From Alopecurus myosuroides (taxonomy: Eukaryota > Streptophyta > Magnoliopsida > Poales > Poaceae), in assembly GCA_028641055.1 (NCBI GenBank), contig CM054058.1, positions 237,501,551 to 237,565,550 on the forward strand: DNA of 64,000 nt. Reading direction: 5' to 3'. Positions 1-9,059 of the stretch are shown here, piece after piece (position 1 is the first letter of the stretch; every line of letters starts with the position of its first letter). The position numbers were made by a program, and so were the translations under genes. The notes below the pieces were generated by a model that had not been told where the DNA came from, made no database searches, and saw only the letters and a program-made list of their open reading frames with translations.

Positions 1-303
1 GGACCCATTTATGGGGGAATTATTGCTACACGCAAAGCAACTGATCTAGATTTTTCTGTTGCTCCTGATGATGAATTAATTGCTCCTTATAGACTTAACC
101 TTGTTACCATGAAGGCTCATCATTTTATCACTGCTGACTCTACTGCCGATCATTTAGTATATAGAGTGTTATTTACTGACGGAGATGAGCGGGAAGTTGT
201 TTTGCCGCAGCCTGCTTTGTTCAAAGTTGACAGGGCACCATGGTCTCACTCCAAGGGGGGTATAGAGGAGCAGCTGAGCTTGATGGAGTTCCACAGGCAG
301 TAG
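1..303 (+). CDS. C-terminal tail of a retroelement ORF (partial)
   Basis: The frame is open from the first base to a TAG at 301-303 and encodes about 100 residues, so the true start lies outside the window. I recognise no catalytic motif. It sits directly upstream of a T-rich noncoding region, a polypurine tract and a gypsy LTR, so it is most likely the last ORF of that gypsy element, possibly an Athila-like or non-autonomous family. A host gene is possible but the context argues against it. Confidence 0.4.
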   Translation, partial: GPIYGGIIATRKATDLDFSVAPDDELIAPYRLNLVTMKAHHFITADSTADHLVYRVLFTDGDEREVVLPQPALFKVDRAPWSHSKGGIEEQLSLMEFHRQ

Positions 304-2360
304 GCGAGGCGAGATGCGCATTCCAGCGCGTCCTCGAGCACATACCAGGAGGAGGGCTCCTCCTTAGCATACTACGGGGGCGCCACCTCATGGTCCCCTT
401 GGGGATGATCTCCACTTAGGCTAAAAGCCTAAGCTTAGGGGGAGGTACACCGACAACACACTCATCTTTATATCCTGCTCAGTTGGTTCTTTGTATATCC
501 ATGTTTTCGTTTGTTTTCGTTTTCTTTCGCTTCTTTCGTTTCTCTTTGTTTTTATTGTTTTGTTCTTGCTTTCCAAAACACAAAAAGATCAAAAATATTT
601 CTGTTCTTTCTCTTTATTTTCTTCTTTAGTTTGTTTTGTTGGTTTCCTTTACCTTCTCGTTTTGGTTTAGTATTCAAAAATCCAAAAATATTTTGCTTTG
701 TTTGTTCATTTCCTTTTGTTCTTGTTGTAATTCCAAAACCCAAAAATATTTGTTGTTCTTCTTTGGTTTTGTAAAGTTTGTTGCAGAGTTCACCGGACTT
801 CCATATCCCCTTTGGAGCTTGGTTATCATTCCATATTATTCAATCCACAAGTGAAGAGCAATAATGTCGATTTACGACAATTCAAGTTGTGGCGAGAGGC
901 TGGTATGAACTATATTTGTTTTATTTTTGTACATATACTCATCCATGTGAACATGCTTAGTTCATTCGTGTAAGGTGTATGTTATTTAATCGATGCTTAG
1001 TAGTTTGTTCTCTCACGTGTTTAGTTCCAACTTATTAATATAAGATGGCATATCGTGTGAATGTGTGTTTGCATTGTTTTATTCATAGAAGGGTATGACA
1101 TTGTGCTATCTCCCTCTGATTGTTTTGCTTGAATCGACTTGGTGCTCACACATGCATATGACTGAAAACAAATTAAGCCTCGATGATTTATTTTGCCTCA
1201 GAGTATCTGTATCATTTTTATGCCTCTGTTAATTTTGTTTTGTCGCAAGCATGATTATGACAGTTGTTGCTCTCTTGATTGTCGCTCCCCGTCTATTGCT
1301 AGCCTTCACATGTACTGAGTATGATCTCTACTCGTGCATCCAACTCCCCAAAACCAAAGTTTTGCCAAATGTGTCCACCATACCTACCTATATATGTGGT
1401 ATTTAACCGCCACTCCAAGTAAATTTCTCGTGTGCTACCTTTAAAACCTTCGAAAAACTATTTCTATTTTGCCCCGTGTTTTAGCTCACGAGGACGTAAA
1501 TAGAGAATCTTTATCTCACTTTTTGATTGGATTTCACACCCTGGACTAGTGGCTTCATCCGCTTATCCAAATGATAGAAGAGCTGGCAGCGGGGTGCCTA
1601 GCCACAAATTAATACAACAAATTCTCTTCACTATTTTTGCCCCTGATTTATTAGTCAAAGCATAATTGTGTAAACAAAAGAGAAATAGGGATGACCTTCT
1701 ACCCAGATGCGTCCTTCTATGGGAGCCGCTCTTGTGAAGTCTAGTTGACTTGTGACATACTGTATTGTCTGTTTACCATTCGTTGACATAAGCATACACC
1801 TCTCTTAAAAATGTTTTCAATACCTTTGTTTAATAAAATAAAAAGCTCTAGCACATGAGTTAATCCCTGCCTCCCTCTGCGAAGGGCCTTTCTTTTATTT
1901 TTATGTTGAGTCTTCACCCTCTCACTTTATGCACCTTCTTGAGAACATGGCTGTCATTCTTAGTGTAGTGTGCTTGTTCCAAAACAAGGTTGATTGTGGT
2001 ATCAATTTGATGCTTGTATTTTTGATATCTTTATTTCTAGTCTTCCTTTGAACTTCAGAGGCGCTCTAGCATTTATGTTTTGCTCCATTTTTAAGGGAAA
2101 GCGAGTACACTTTATCATACCCTATTATGAGCATTGCAATCCTGCAGATTGATATACTTCATGTTGTTTATTATTAGTTTGTTGGAATCTCTTCATGGTT
2201 TGCATAACAGCTAGGTGACTTTTATCTTGCATACATCTTATTATGAATTGCTTAGCGCTTGATCATGTAGTGAGTATATTTACATCATATGAAACAAATG
2301 TGTTCGTAAAAGTCTTTTATCACACTCAGTTGTCACCGAATTGCTTGAGGACAAGCAATA
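304..2360 (+). other. 3' noncoding region of a gypsy element
   Basis: No credible gene. The region starts with a purine tract (425-446), then a strongly pyrimidine-rich stretch (about 490-780) made of TTTCG/TTTTG-like runs, then ordinary AT-rich sequence to the polypurine tract. Long noncoding 3' regions of this kind are common in large Triticeae gypsy elements. The short ORFs here are T-rich artefacts. Confidence 0.5.
425..446 (+). promoter_or_regulatory. internal polypurine-tract-like sequence
   Basis: AAGCTTAGGGGGAGG resembles the true 3' polypurine tract of this element (AAGCTTGGGGGAG, 2361-2378) but lies about 1.9 kb upstream, just after the ORF stop. It could be a second plus-strand priming site or a relic of an older element end. 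Confidence 0.4.
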
Positions 2361-2378
2361 AGCCAAGCTTGGGGGAGT
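2361..2378 (+). promoter_or_regulatory. 3' polypurine tract of gypsy element
   Basis: AAGCTTGGGGGAGT directly abuts the LTR start TGATACGTCC at 2379. This is the expected position of the plus-strand primer. Confidence 0.7.
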
Positions 2379-2940
2379 TGATACGTCCAAAACGTATCTC
2401 CTTTTCTCAACACTTTTCTTATTATTTTCCTCTAAATTTGTGAATTTTGGATACCACTAACACGGACTAACGCTGTTTTCAGCAGAATTACGTTGGTGTC
2501 TCGTTTTTGTGCAGAAAAATCAACTTTCGGGAAATTGCCCAGAAAAGACCCCATTGAGCATATATCACTAGAAGACCCCGGGAGCCAGAAGGAAACCTGG
2601 AGGGGGGCCAGGAGGGGCCCAGACCACCCCTGGGCGCCCCCTAGGCCGCGCCGCCCGGTGGTGTGGGGGCCACCTCCACCCCCTCGGGCTCCCCTTTCGA
2701 CTACATATGTCCCATAAACCTAAAACGCGAGGGGGTTCGTCATATTCCACAGAAACACAACAGAGCGTTGCTGCCACCTCGAAACTCAATTAGGGGATCA
2801 GAAGTTCCTGTTCTGGCGCCCTACCGGGACGGGGATTCAGAGGAGATCATCACCATCGACACCGCAACCTCTTCTCCATCAACAATCCATGATTCCCTCG
2901 TCCACGTGTGAGTAAACACCGTTGTAGGCCGAGAGGGGTG
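2379..2940 (+). mobile_element. truncated gypsy 3' LTR
   Basis: Begins TGATACGTCCAAAACGTATC right after a polypurine tract. This terminus is typical of a large Triticeae gypsy group (Sabrina/WHAM/Fatima-like; I do not assign the family). The sequence continues into a GC-rich leader-like stretch and stops near 2940, where Copia pol sequence begins without any LTR end. The junction therefore looks like a deletion or illegitimate recombination. The exact break is uncertain by about 10 bases. Confidence 0.6.
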
Positions 2941-2944
2941 GAAG

Positions 2945-3174
2945 TGCCATCAAGATCGCCTACAACCCCGTGCAACACACAAGGACGAAGCATATTGATA
3001 TTCGTCATCATTTCATCCGGGATCATGTGGCAAGAGGTGATATTGAGCTAGCATATGTCCCCACCAAGGATGATCTCGCGGACATCTTCACGAAGCCAGA
3101 AGCCACTTGATGATGCAAGATTCATGTTTGTGAGGAATGGGCTAAATATCATCGGTTCTAGGAGTTTGACTTGA
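2945..3174 (+). pseudogene. Copia pol C-terminus (RNase H end), family A
   Basis: Translation gives the typical C-terminus of Copia RNase H: a [18 protein letters not shown] segment, then [17 protein letters not shown]. It parallels the complete family B copy at 33840-34051. A small frameshift occurs in the last 30 codons (around 3100). The 5' end is cut by the junction with the gypsy LTR, so only the last 75 or so residues remain. Confidence 0.75.
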
Positions 3175-3220
3175 GGATCTTGCACACACCCCTATATTTG
3201 ATACGTGTTTGGGTTTTGGT

Positions 3221-3243
3221 GTAGGCATGGACATAGGGGGAGT
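3221..3243 (+). promoter_or_regulatory. internal polypurine tract between pol and ORF3, family A
   Basis: AGGCATGGACATAGGGGGAG lies about 50 bp after the pol stop. Nearly the same sequence is at 34097-34121 in family B at the same relative place. Neither is next to an LTR. The true 3' polypurine tracts are thousands of bases downstream. Confidence 0.6.
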
Positions 3244-3675
3244 GTTATCCTAACACATTGGGTTCTCCCTCCCCATTATTCCCAAAGCAAAAATTCATTA
3301 TTATCTCTCTTTTTCTAATGTTTAATTGTGAGCTTCAATGTCAATAATTGGCAATGCACGCAAGATATATCTTCACGGTGTCATACCATGATCTCTTACA
3401 TGGTGGATTAGGCCACCAACCTCTTCTTTGAAGATTTGGTTCTTATTTGGTTCTTACTAGCCTTTTATTTCACTTCTTTCTTTTTGAGCTTTGTTATTTT
3501 TATGGAAAACACACTCAAATTTTCTTGTTTTAGTTGTTTGGATCTTGCAATCTGTAAGTGTGAAGTACCATCCCTATTTGGTTTTTCTTGTCCCAAGCCA
3601 AAATCTTCCTAAAAGCCAAGTTTTATAGCCACATGCATGTCCCCAACATTTTCTGGGGTTTTATGGAGTTTTGGG

Positions 3676-3770
3676 CCTGGACACTCCGGTCTGACCAAAG
3701 CCTCCGGCCTAAGCACGGAGATTCCGGTACACCGGAGACTCCGGTGTGCTTAGACCGGAGACTCCGGTCT
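3676..3770 (+). repeat. palindromic CCGGAGACTCCGG array before ORF3, family A
   Basis: Several copies of ACCGGAGACTCCGGT-like sequence (3731-3745 and 3754-3768 are clear), each nearly self-complementary. More copies lie in the ORF3 intron at 4163-4225. The same motif family fills the LTR at 6570-6930. A CT- and GC-rich leader-like sequence follows to the ORF3 ATG at 3965. Confidence 0.8.
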
Positions 3771-3964
3771 GGTGGTTTTCGCAGAGGAAAAAGGGGTTTG
3801 GGTGGAAGGGTTTCCTCATTTCCCCTCCAACCACCCCGGCCCCAAATCCCCTCTCTGCGCCGCCGCCGCCTCTAGGAGCCCGTCCGGCGACTCCTAGCCG
3901 CCGGAATCCGCCCCTCCAAGCTCCTCTCGAGCCCCCCCTTGAATTTCCCCTCCAGGACTCCTCC

Positions 3965-5895
3965 ATGGACGACCGGGGTGGCAAGGGTATCCCCCCATTT
4001 TTCCTTCTTGCATCTAGGGTTTATTATAGATGCTTATTTTTGGAGATACTAGCCCTTGCCCCTGGTTGCTTTCAGTCTCTAGGATATAGTTATTCCCTAG
4101 AAACCTACATTAGATGTTTGGAGCACAAATCCCTGCTTGTATTTGGTCAGATCTGTCGCAAAGACCGGAGACTCTGGTGTGTCCGGAGATTCCGGTCTCC
4201 AGACCGGAGATTCCGGTGTAGAAGCGGAGACTTGTGCCCAATATCTTGTGCATATTTCTTCCTCTTTCTTGTGGACATGCATGCTCATCTACTGCTATTT
4301 GGTGTTGCTTTTTGGCTGTTTTGTTTCAGGGAAAAGGACTAAGGCATCCTCCTTCAATCCTCATGTCAATCCAAGGAAGTCCCGTGCTCACTCTCGTGAC
4401 TACCTAGTCACCGATCCGGACACTAGGAGAGTTTCTCAGCGTAGGACCCTTTATGATGAGCGCCGCCAAGAAGAGGCTGTCCGTGAGCACCAAAGGTGTG
4501 AATTGGCGAAGAAGGCCGGATTTGACAGGATCACTACTGTGAAGAAGATGAGCAAGCCAGACTATAGGCTGATGAGGACCAAGCTTTTCTTCACAATGGC
4601 TTGTAGTGCTGAGAGTCCTAACTATTGGAGGAGAGAGTCTAAGCTTATTCAGAGGGAGATTTACAGTCTTACGCAACATCCAGTCTGTCCACAGAAGGTT
4701 CTTGACTTAGAGGATGTAGGAAGTAGGGATTACTTTGAAGAGGTCGTCTGGATTACTAAGAATCTGGGTCTTGAGCATCTTGTGGGCATTCAGCAGAATT
4801 ACAACATCAAGGTTGTTCATCAATTCTATGCCACGATCACTTTTGGAGAAGAAGATGATATTCCTTTGACTTGGATGACCGGTACCAAGAAGTGTGAGTC
4901 ATCTATCTATAGGCTCTCCGAGCTGCTTGGTTACCCTATGGGTGATGATGTTGTCCAAAGGATGCATGTATCCAGTGTGGCCTATAACAAGAAGAAGATG
5001 GCCCCTATGTATGAGAAGATCTGTAGTACAGGCACTGCCAAGGACTTGAAGCGTGTGTACAACATTCTTCTCCGCCTCTTCCGTAACAACATTTCTCCCA
5101 AGGCCGGTAATGTTGATGCTATTCAAGGTGGGATAGTTAACTTGCTCTATCATGCCTTCCCGTGCCACTTGGCTGGACCGGACTGTGAGAGATTCGAGAT
5201 TGATGTCATTCACTTCATTCAGGAAGAGATATACTTTGCCATGATTGAGATAAAAAAAGGTCCCGATGTATGCTCCTTATGTTATGATGCTCATTCTTGA
5301 TGAGTGCCCAGGACTTGTGTGTGAGACTGTGCATGCAGTTAGTACTCTTCATGTGCTCACTTCTCACTTTCCTTCTGATGAGGACACCCCCATGGGTGAT
5401 GCTGGGTCTGAGCCCCCGAGGGCAAGGAGGAAGAATGCCGACCCTGCTTCTCGCCGTCAGGGCAAGGATGAGGTTTAGGATGAGATGAAGAATCTCTCGT
5501 GGTTTTAGCGCAACATTCTGTGCATGACGATTGCTGTTCACAAGGAGAATCATGAGGCCCATAAGGAGAGGAGACAAATGAAGAAGATGATCACCAAGCT
5601 TTAGGATCATGCGGGTATTGTGACTACCCCTCCTCTCGAGCCTCCCACTGAGTCCGTCACCATGTCCTATGAGAACTGGAACACCTCCTCTTTCCCGTGG
5701 GGTGACTTTGAAGAGATCACTTTGGCTCCTTCCTCTTCCAACAACCATGGAAAGGCTCCTGTGACTGAGGAAGAGAAGCATACTGAAGAAGAAGAAGATG
5801 AAGAGGAGTATCAAGAAGAGAGTGATGATGATGATGAGGGTGATGGCACTGACAAGAACGATGGAGAAGACGAGGACTATGAGGAGGATGATTGA
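3965..5895 (+). pseudogene. ORF3 (env-position extra ORF) of Copia family A, spliced, broken
   Basis: ORF3 lies between pol and the 3' LTR. Exon 1 is predicted at 3965-3986 (22 nt, ATGGACGACC...), then a 343-bp intron with GT donor at 3987 and TTGTTTCAG acceptor ending 4329. Exon 2 is open from 4330 to about 5262. A frameshift at the A-run near 5255 is followed by two or more in-frame stops (5476, 5506, 5602) and then an acidic Glu/Asp-rich tail ending at the TGA at 5893-5895. The body contains HQFYATI and PKAGNVDAIQG motifs shared with family B ORF3 (34880-36642). No signal peptide or membrane span is visible, so the name env-like would rest on position only. It resembles plant proteins labelled putative transposon protein; that is from memory. 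Confidence 0.65.
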
Positions 5896-5945
5896 TCCTT
5901 GGGGTCCGTGCAGTTGCTCTTTTGTCCCTTTTTGGTGTCTCGATG

Positions 5946-5960
5946 CCAAAGGGGGGAGAA
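5946..5960 (+). promoter_or_regulatory. second internal polypurine-like tract after ORF3
   Basis: CCAAAGGGGGGAGAAG follows GTCTCGATG shortly after the ORF3 stop. Family B has a degenerate counterpart (GATGCCAAAGGATGAGAGA, about 36688-36706) at the same place. Confidence 0.4.
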
Positions 5961-6345
5961 GTAGCCATAGACTTCTCGGGATTTGCAAGGGTTACTTTGG
6001 TTTGATTTGTTTTGTCTCGAAACACAAGTCTTTGGACTTGATTTGCTTTTATGGCTTGTCTTCCCTTTATCCTAGTTGATTTCGAGTTTTATTTCCTAGT
6101 GGAACTTGAATTTCTGTGTGGTGAGACTATGTTGGTGAAGCTATCTCATATTGTGCTATTATTGTTGCTTTACTTACCTTACCTATGCATGCAAGTATAT
6201 TGTTCATTATTGTTGTTGTACTTATGGGGCTTTGTTTGTAAAACATAGGGAGAGCTCATGACTTTGCTGTTCGATAGCCCGTCTATTTTTTCGAAACCAA
6301 GCCTAGCTGTTTATTCATTGCAAATATGTGTTTTCATCAAACACC

Positions 6346-6359
6346 AAAAAGGGGGAGAT
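6346..6359 (+). promoter_or_regulatory. 3' polypurine tract, Copia family A
   Basis: AAAAAGGGGGAGA directly precedes the LTR start TGAAAG at 6360. Family B has AAAAATGGGGAGAA in the same position (37050-37063). Confidence 0.7.
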
Positions 6360-6569
6360 TGAAAGCGCAAATGCACCTAAATCTTGTTTTGGGTGTTTGT
6401 TAACAACACACGTATACACTTAAGCGTGTTGATGTTTTCAGGGTCATTCAATATTGTTACAAATGGTGGTGTGAGAATAAAAAAGAACAAAGAGATCTCC
6501 TTGATGAAAACTTGTATGAAGGTTTCCTGCGAAGAACCCAGAGCTATGCAAACGGTGTCACCCACTGGA

Positions 6570-6930
6570 CGCACACCGGAGACCGTCCGGAGATTCATCG
6601 GAGTCTCCAGACTATCTCCTACTCAAGCTGCTCGTTCAACCCCAGACACTCTCTACGTGAAGGAGACAAGATAAAGGGCGGAATCTCCGCCAACTGTCCG
6701 GTCTACACCGGAGTCTCCGGTCTGGCCGACCGGAGTCTCGGGACTCGTCGTTTCCCAAGCGTGGAGTGAAGATGGCGTCGTTGGTGTCACCCACTGGTGT
6801 CACTCCGGAGACTGTCCAGAGACTATCCGAAATCTCCGGTCTCCCAGGCGCGGAGTCTCCAGTCTGGGGTTGTGCGGATTCTTTTCAGACCGGAGTCTCC
6901 GGACTTTACACCGGAGTCTCCGGTGTGACA
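6570..6930 (+). repeat. palindromic CCGGAGTCTCCGG array in LTR A
   Basis: Repeated near-palindromes of the form ACCGGAGTCTCCGGT; clear examples lie at 6889-6902 and 6910-6924, with others around 6580-6620, 6698-6740 and 6800-6860. The array ends about 40 bp before the TATA box. The motif matches the pre-ORF3 array of the same element, not the arrays of families B or C. Confidence 0.8.
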
Positions 6931-6971
6931 TTCTCAGAAACAACTCTAACGGCTCTATATTGGGTGAGGGG

Positions 6972-6978
6972 TATAAAT
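6972..6978 (+). promoter_or_regulatory. TATA box of LTR A
   Basis: GGGGTATAAATACCCC, followed by a CT-rich probable leader. It lies right after the palindromic array. Confidence 0.65.
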
Positions 6979-7407
6979 ACCCCTCCCCTTCTTCTTCCTT
7001 GAGTTAGCTCGTCCATAATAGATCTCACCATTGCTAGAGCTCACCCACCTTGCTAGATCTCCCAATCCCTCCACTCAAAAGTGTTGATCTTCGGAGGATT
7101 GAAAGAGAAGGCCCCGATCTACGTCTTCACCAACCGGTTTTCCATTCCCCCCTTAGTTTCTTTAGGGGAACTAGTCTAGGGTTTACTCTTGTGGAGAACT
7201 TAGACATCTTGCTACTCTTGGTGATTCTTGTGATTGTTGGGAGCCCCCAATTTAGTTGTGAGTGTGTGCTCCAAACTTGTTTGTAAAGGACTCGATTCCG
7301 GCCTCAAAGGGGGTCAATAGTGGAAGCTAGACTAGGCCTTTATGACGGGGTTCATCGGAGAATAGGGTGTGGCCTTTGTGGCGTTGAGTAGGCCTTCGTG
7401 GCGAAAC

Positions 7408-7964
7408 CATGGAAAAAAATAGCACGCTATTTCGGCGCTAATAGCACGATATAGCATATCTGGAGGGTCCACGCTAAATTTTAACACTTTTGCTCGCTAT
7501 TGCGCTATTCACGAAATATCATGCTATATCATGCTAAAACGACGTAACGTTATAACACGCTATTATTTTTTTCACGCTATTGGGCCAAATGCCCGAGTTT
7601 TCCACCTTAGGAAAAAGAAAAGGTTGCTTCATGGTTTTCATGGCGATAAAAAACAATCGTCAAGATGAAATTGCTAGGTTTATAATTCCGAATAAGTAAT
7701 TTATACTGTGTTATTTTCCCCGTGTGATGTTGATGTTGGGATCTAACAACCTAGAGAACAATTTTTCTTTGTGTTTATACATATATTATTATGACATTTT
7801 TATACTACATCATTTATTCTTGTTGAAATCCTTAAAATTTTGAGATATATTTGATAATTATTTCAAAACGCTATTTTGATATAGCACGCTATTATCACGA
7901 TATATCTTCCATAGCATCTGGAAGAGGCTGCCGCTATTTCTCATAGCACGCTATTTTTTCCTTG
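7408..7964. mobile_element. non-autonomous hAT-type element (MITE)
   Basis: 557 bp bounded by terminal inverted repeats CATGGAAAAAAATAGC / CAAGGAAAAAATAGC (reading in from each end) and flanked by a perfect 8-bp direct repeat GGCGAAAC at 7400-7407 and 7965-7972. An 8-bp duplication and CA-starting inverted repeats are diagnostic of the hAT superfamily. Multiple subterminal copies of the self-complementary ATAGCACGCTAT / CGCTAT motif sit near both ends, as expected for transposase binding sites. It has no coding capacity. Confidence 0.8.
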
Positions 7965-8241
7965 GGCGAAACTCACACCCCTCCAACGAGACGTACTCCC
8001 TTAACAAGGAGGAATTCAGGAATGCATCATGTCTCCGCGTGCTTCCGTTATCGGTTACCTCGTTCCCTCCCCTTTATCTTACTTGTATTGTACTTATTGT
8101 TGTTTTTGTCATATAGGTAGATTCACCGTAGTTGCATTATCTAGAGAATTTACCTTTGTGTCAACCCTTAAATTGAAGAAAAATTAAAATTGGTCGTAGC
8201 ACATATTCACCCCCCCTCTAGGTGCCCATACTATCCGTTCA

Positions 8242-9059
8242 CATGTCCAACACAGCACTTGACGGAATCCGACTTAGGGACCTTTGGGAACCATTCCTCC
8301 CGTGACCGGCGAAGATTGAAATTAATGGTGCCACAGACGGGCTAATCCAGTATCCCCAGATGGTTGCTGCCTAACGTAAAATCAATACTTGAAGAAATCT
8401 AATCTAGGTTTTATGCCTAAGTAGCTTTCTAATGAAGCTTGGAAGGCGGCGATGTGCATAATACTATTTGGAGTCAAATTATGGGGTTGGACGCCGTAGC
8501 AGTTTAGTACTTCTACTTAAAAAAGGTGGATAGCAGAAAACCCAAACCTCGCTACAGGTGAGAAAGGAGCAAGACGCGCTCGCCGTCCCGAGGCTCAGGC
8601 TCCGTGTCGCCTTCCGTGCAACGCGAGATGCCGGAGGAGAGAAATCCTTCCTCATCCGACCACTTCAGTTGTACTTCCGAGACGGGGATACTTTTGGTAT
8701 GCATCAATATATGGAGCAGGACGCGCTCATCCAACCTAACACAAATAGAGAAAACCGGCGCACAAAGCGCGTCCTATCCTTCTAGTATGCATCAATCTCG
8801 GGGATAATTTTGGCATGTGAATCAATAGTATTTCTTCACATCTCACAAAACAAAATTGTATTTCTCAGCCATAAATAAACAACAAGATAGTGTTTAAAGT
8901 CTCCCAAAACAACATTGTATCTTTCAACCACACATACACCGAGATATTAAGGCAAGAAAGCAAACCAAAATGTGAAGCATAGAAGCTCATGCAGAAAAAC
9001 CAACGCACGCACTGTACACACCCGGCCCTGCGACGACCGTAACACTATGGGATTCTTCT
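8242..9059. other. intergenic sequence between Copia LTR and NRT2.5-like gene
   Basis: No supported gene. The short ORFs (8552-8807) have no recognisable domain. The part nearest 9060 would hold the 3' UTR of the minus-strand nitrate transporter gene; I saw no clear polyadenylation signal. Confidence 0.4.

Larger units (their letters stand above)
2945..8241 (+). mobile_element. Copia element, SIRE/Maximus type, family A, 5'-truncated
   Basis: Order: last part of RNase H (2945-3174), internal polypurine tract (3221-3243), palindromic repeat array (3676-3770), spliced ORF3 (3965-5895), polypurine tract (6346-6359), 3' LTR (6360-8241). The 5' LTR, gag and most of pol are missing. An extra ORF downstream of pol in a Copia element is the hallmark of the SIRE/Maximus lineage. 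A hAT-type element interrupts the LTR. Confidence 0.75.
6360..8241 (+). mobile_element. 3' LTR of Copia family A
   Basis: Starts TGAAAGCGCAAATGC after a polypurine tract and ends ...CCGTTCA at 8241, aligning with the end of the family B LTR (CTAGTTGACCATAGTGCACTTTCA). Total 1,882 bp including a 557-bp hAT element and its extra 8-bp duplication, so about 1.32 kb by itself. It holds a palindromic motif array, a TATA box and the usual CT-rich leader. Confidence 0.75.

Noticed and set aside
511..774. Phe-rich ORFs in the T-rich region
   Set aside because: Pure consequence of TTT/TTC repeats in noncoding gypsy sequence.
3746..4342. 198-codon ORF ahead of ORF3
   Set aside because: Covers the repeat array, leader and predicted intron. 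Its frame has no domain, whereas the spliced model joins the real coding frame.
5215..5988. 257-codon minus-strand ORF
   Set aside because: Antisense shadow of the acidic GAA/GAT-rich ORF3 tail.
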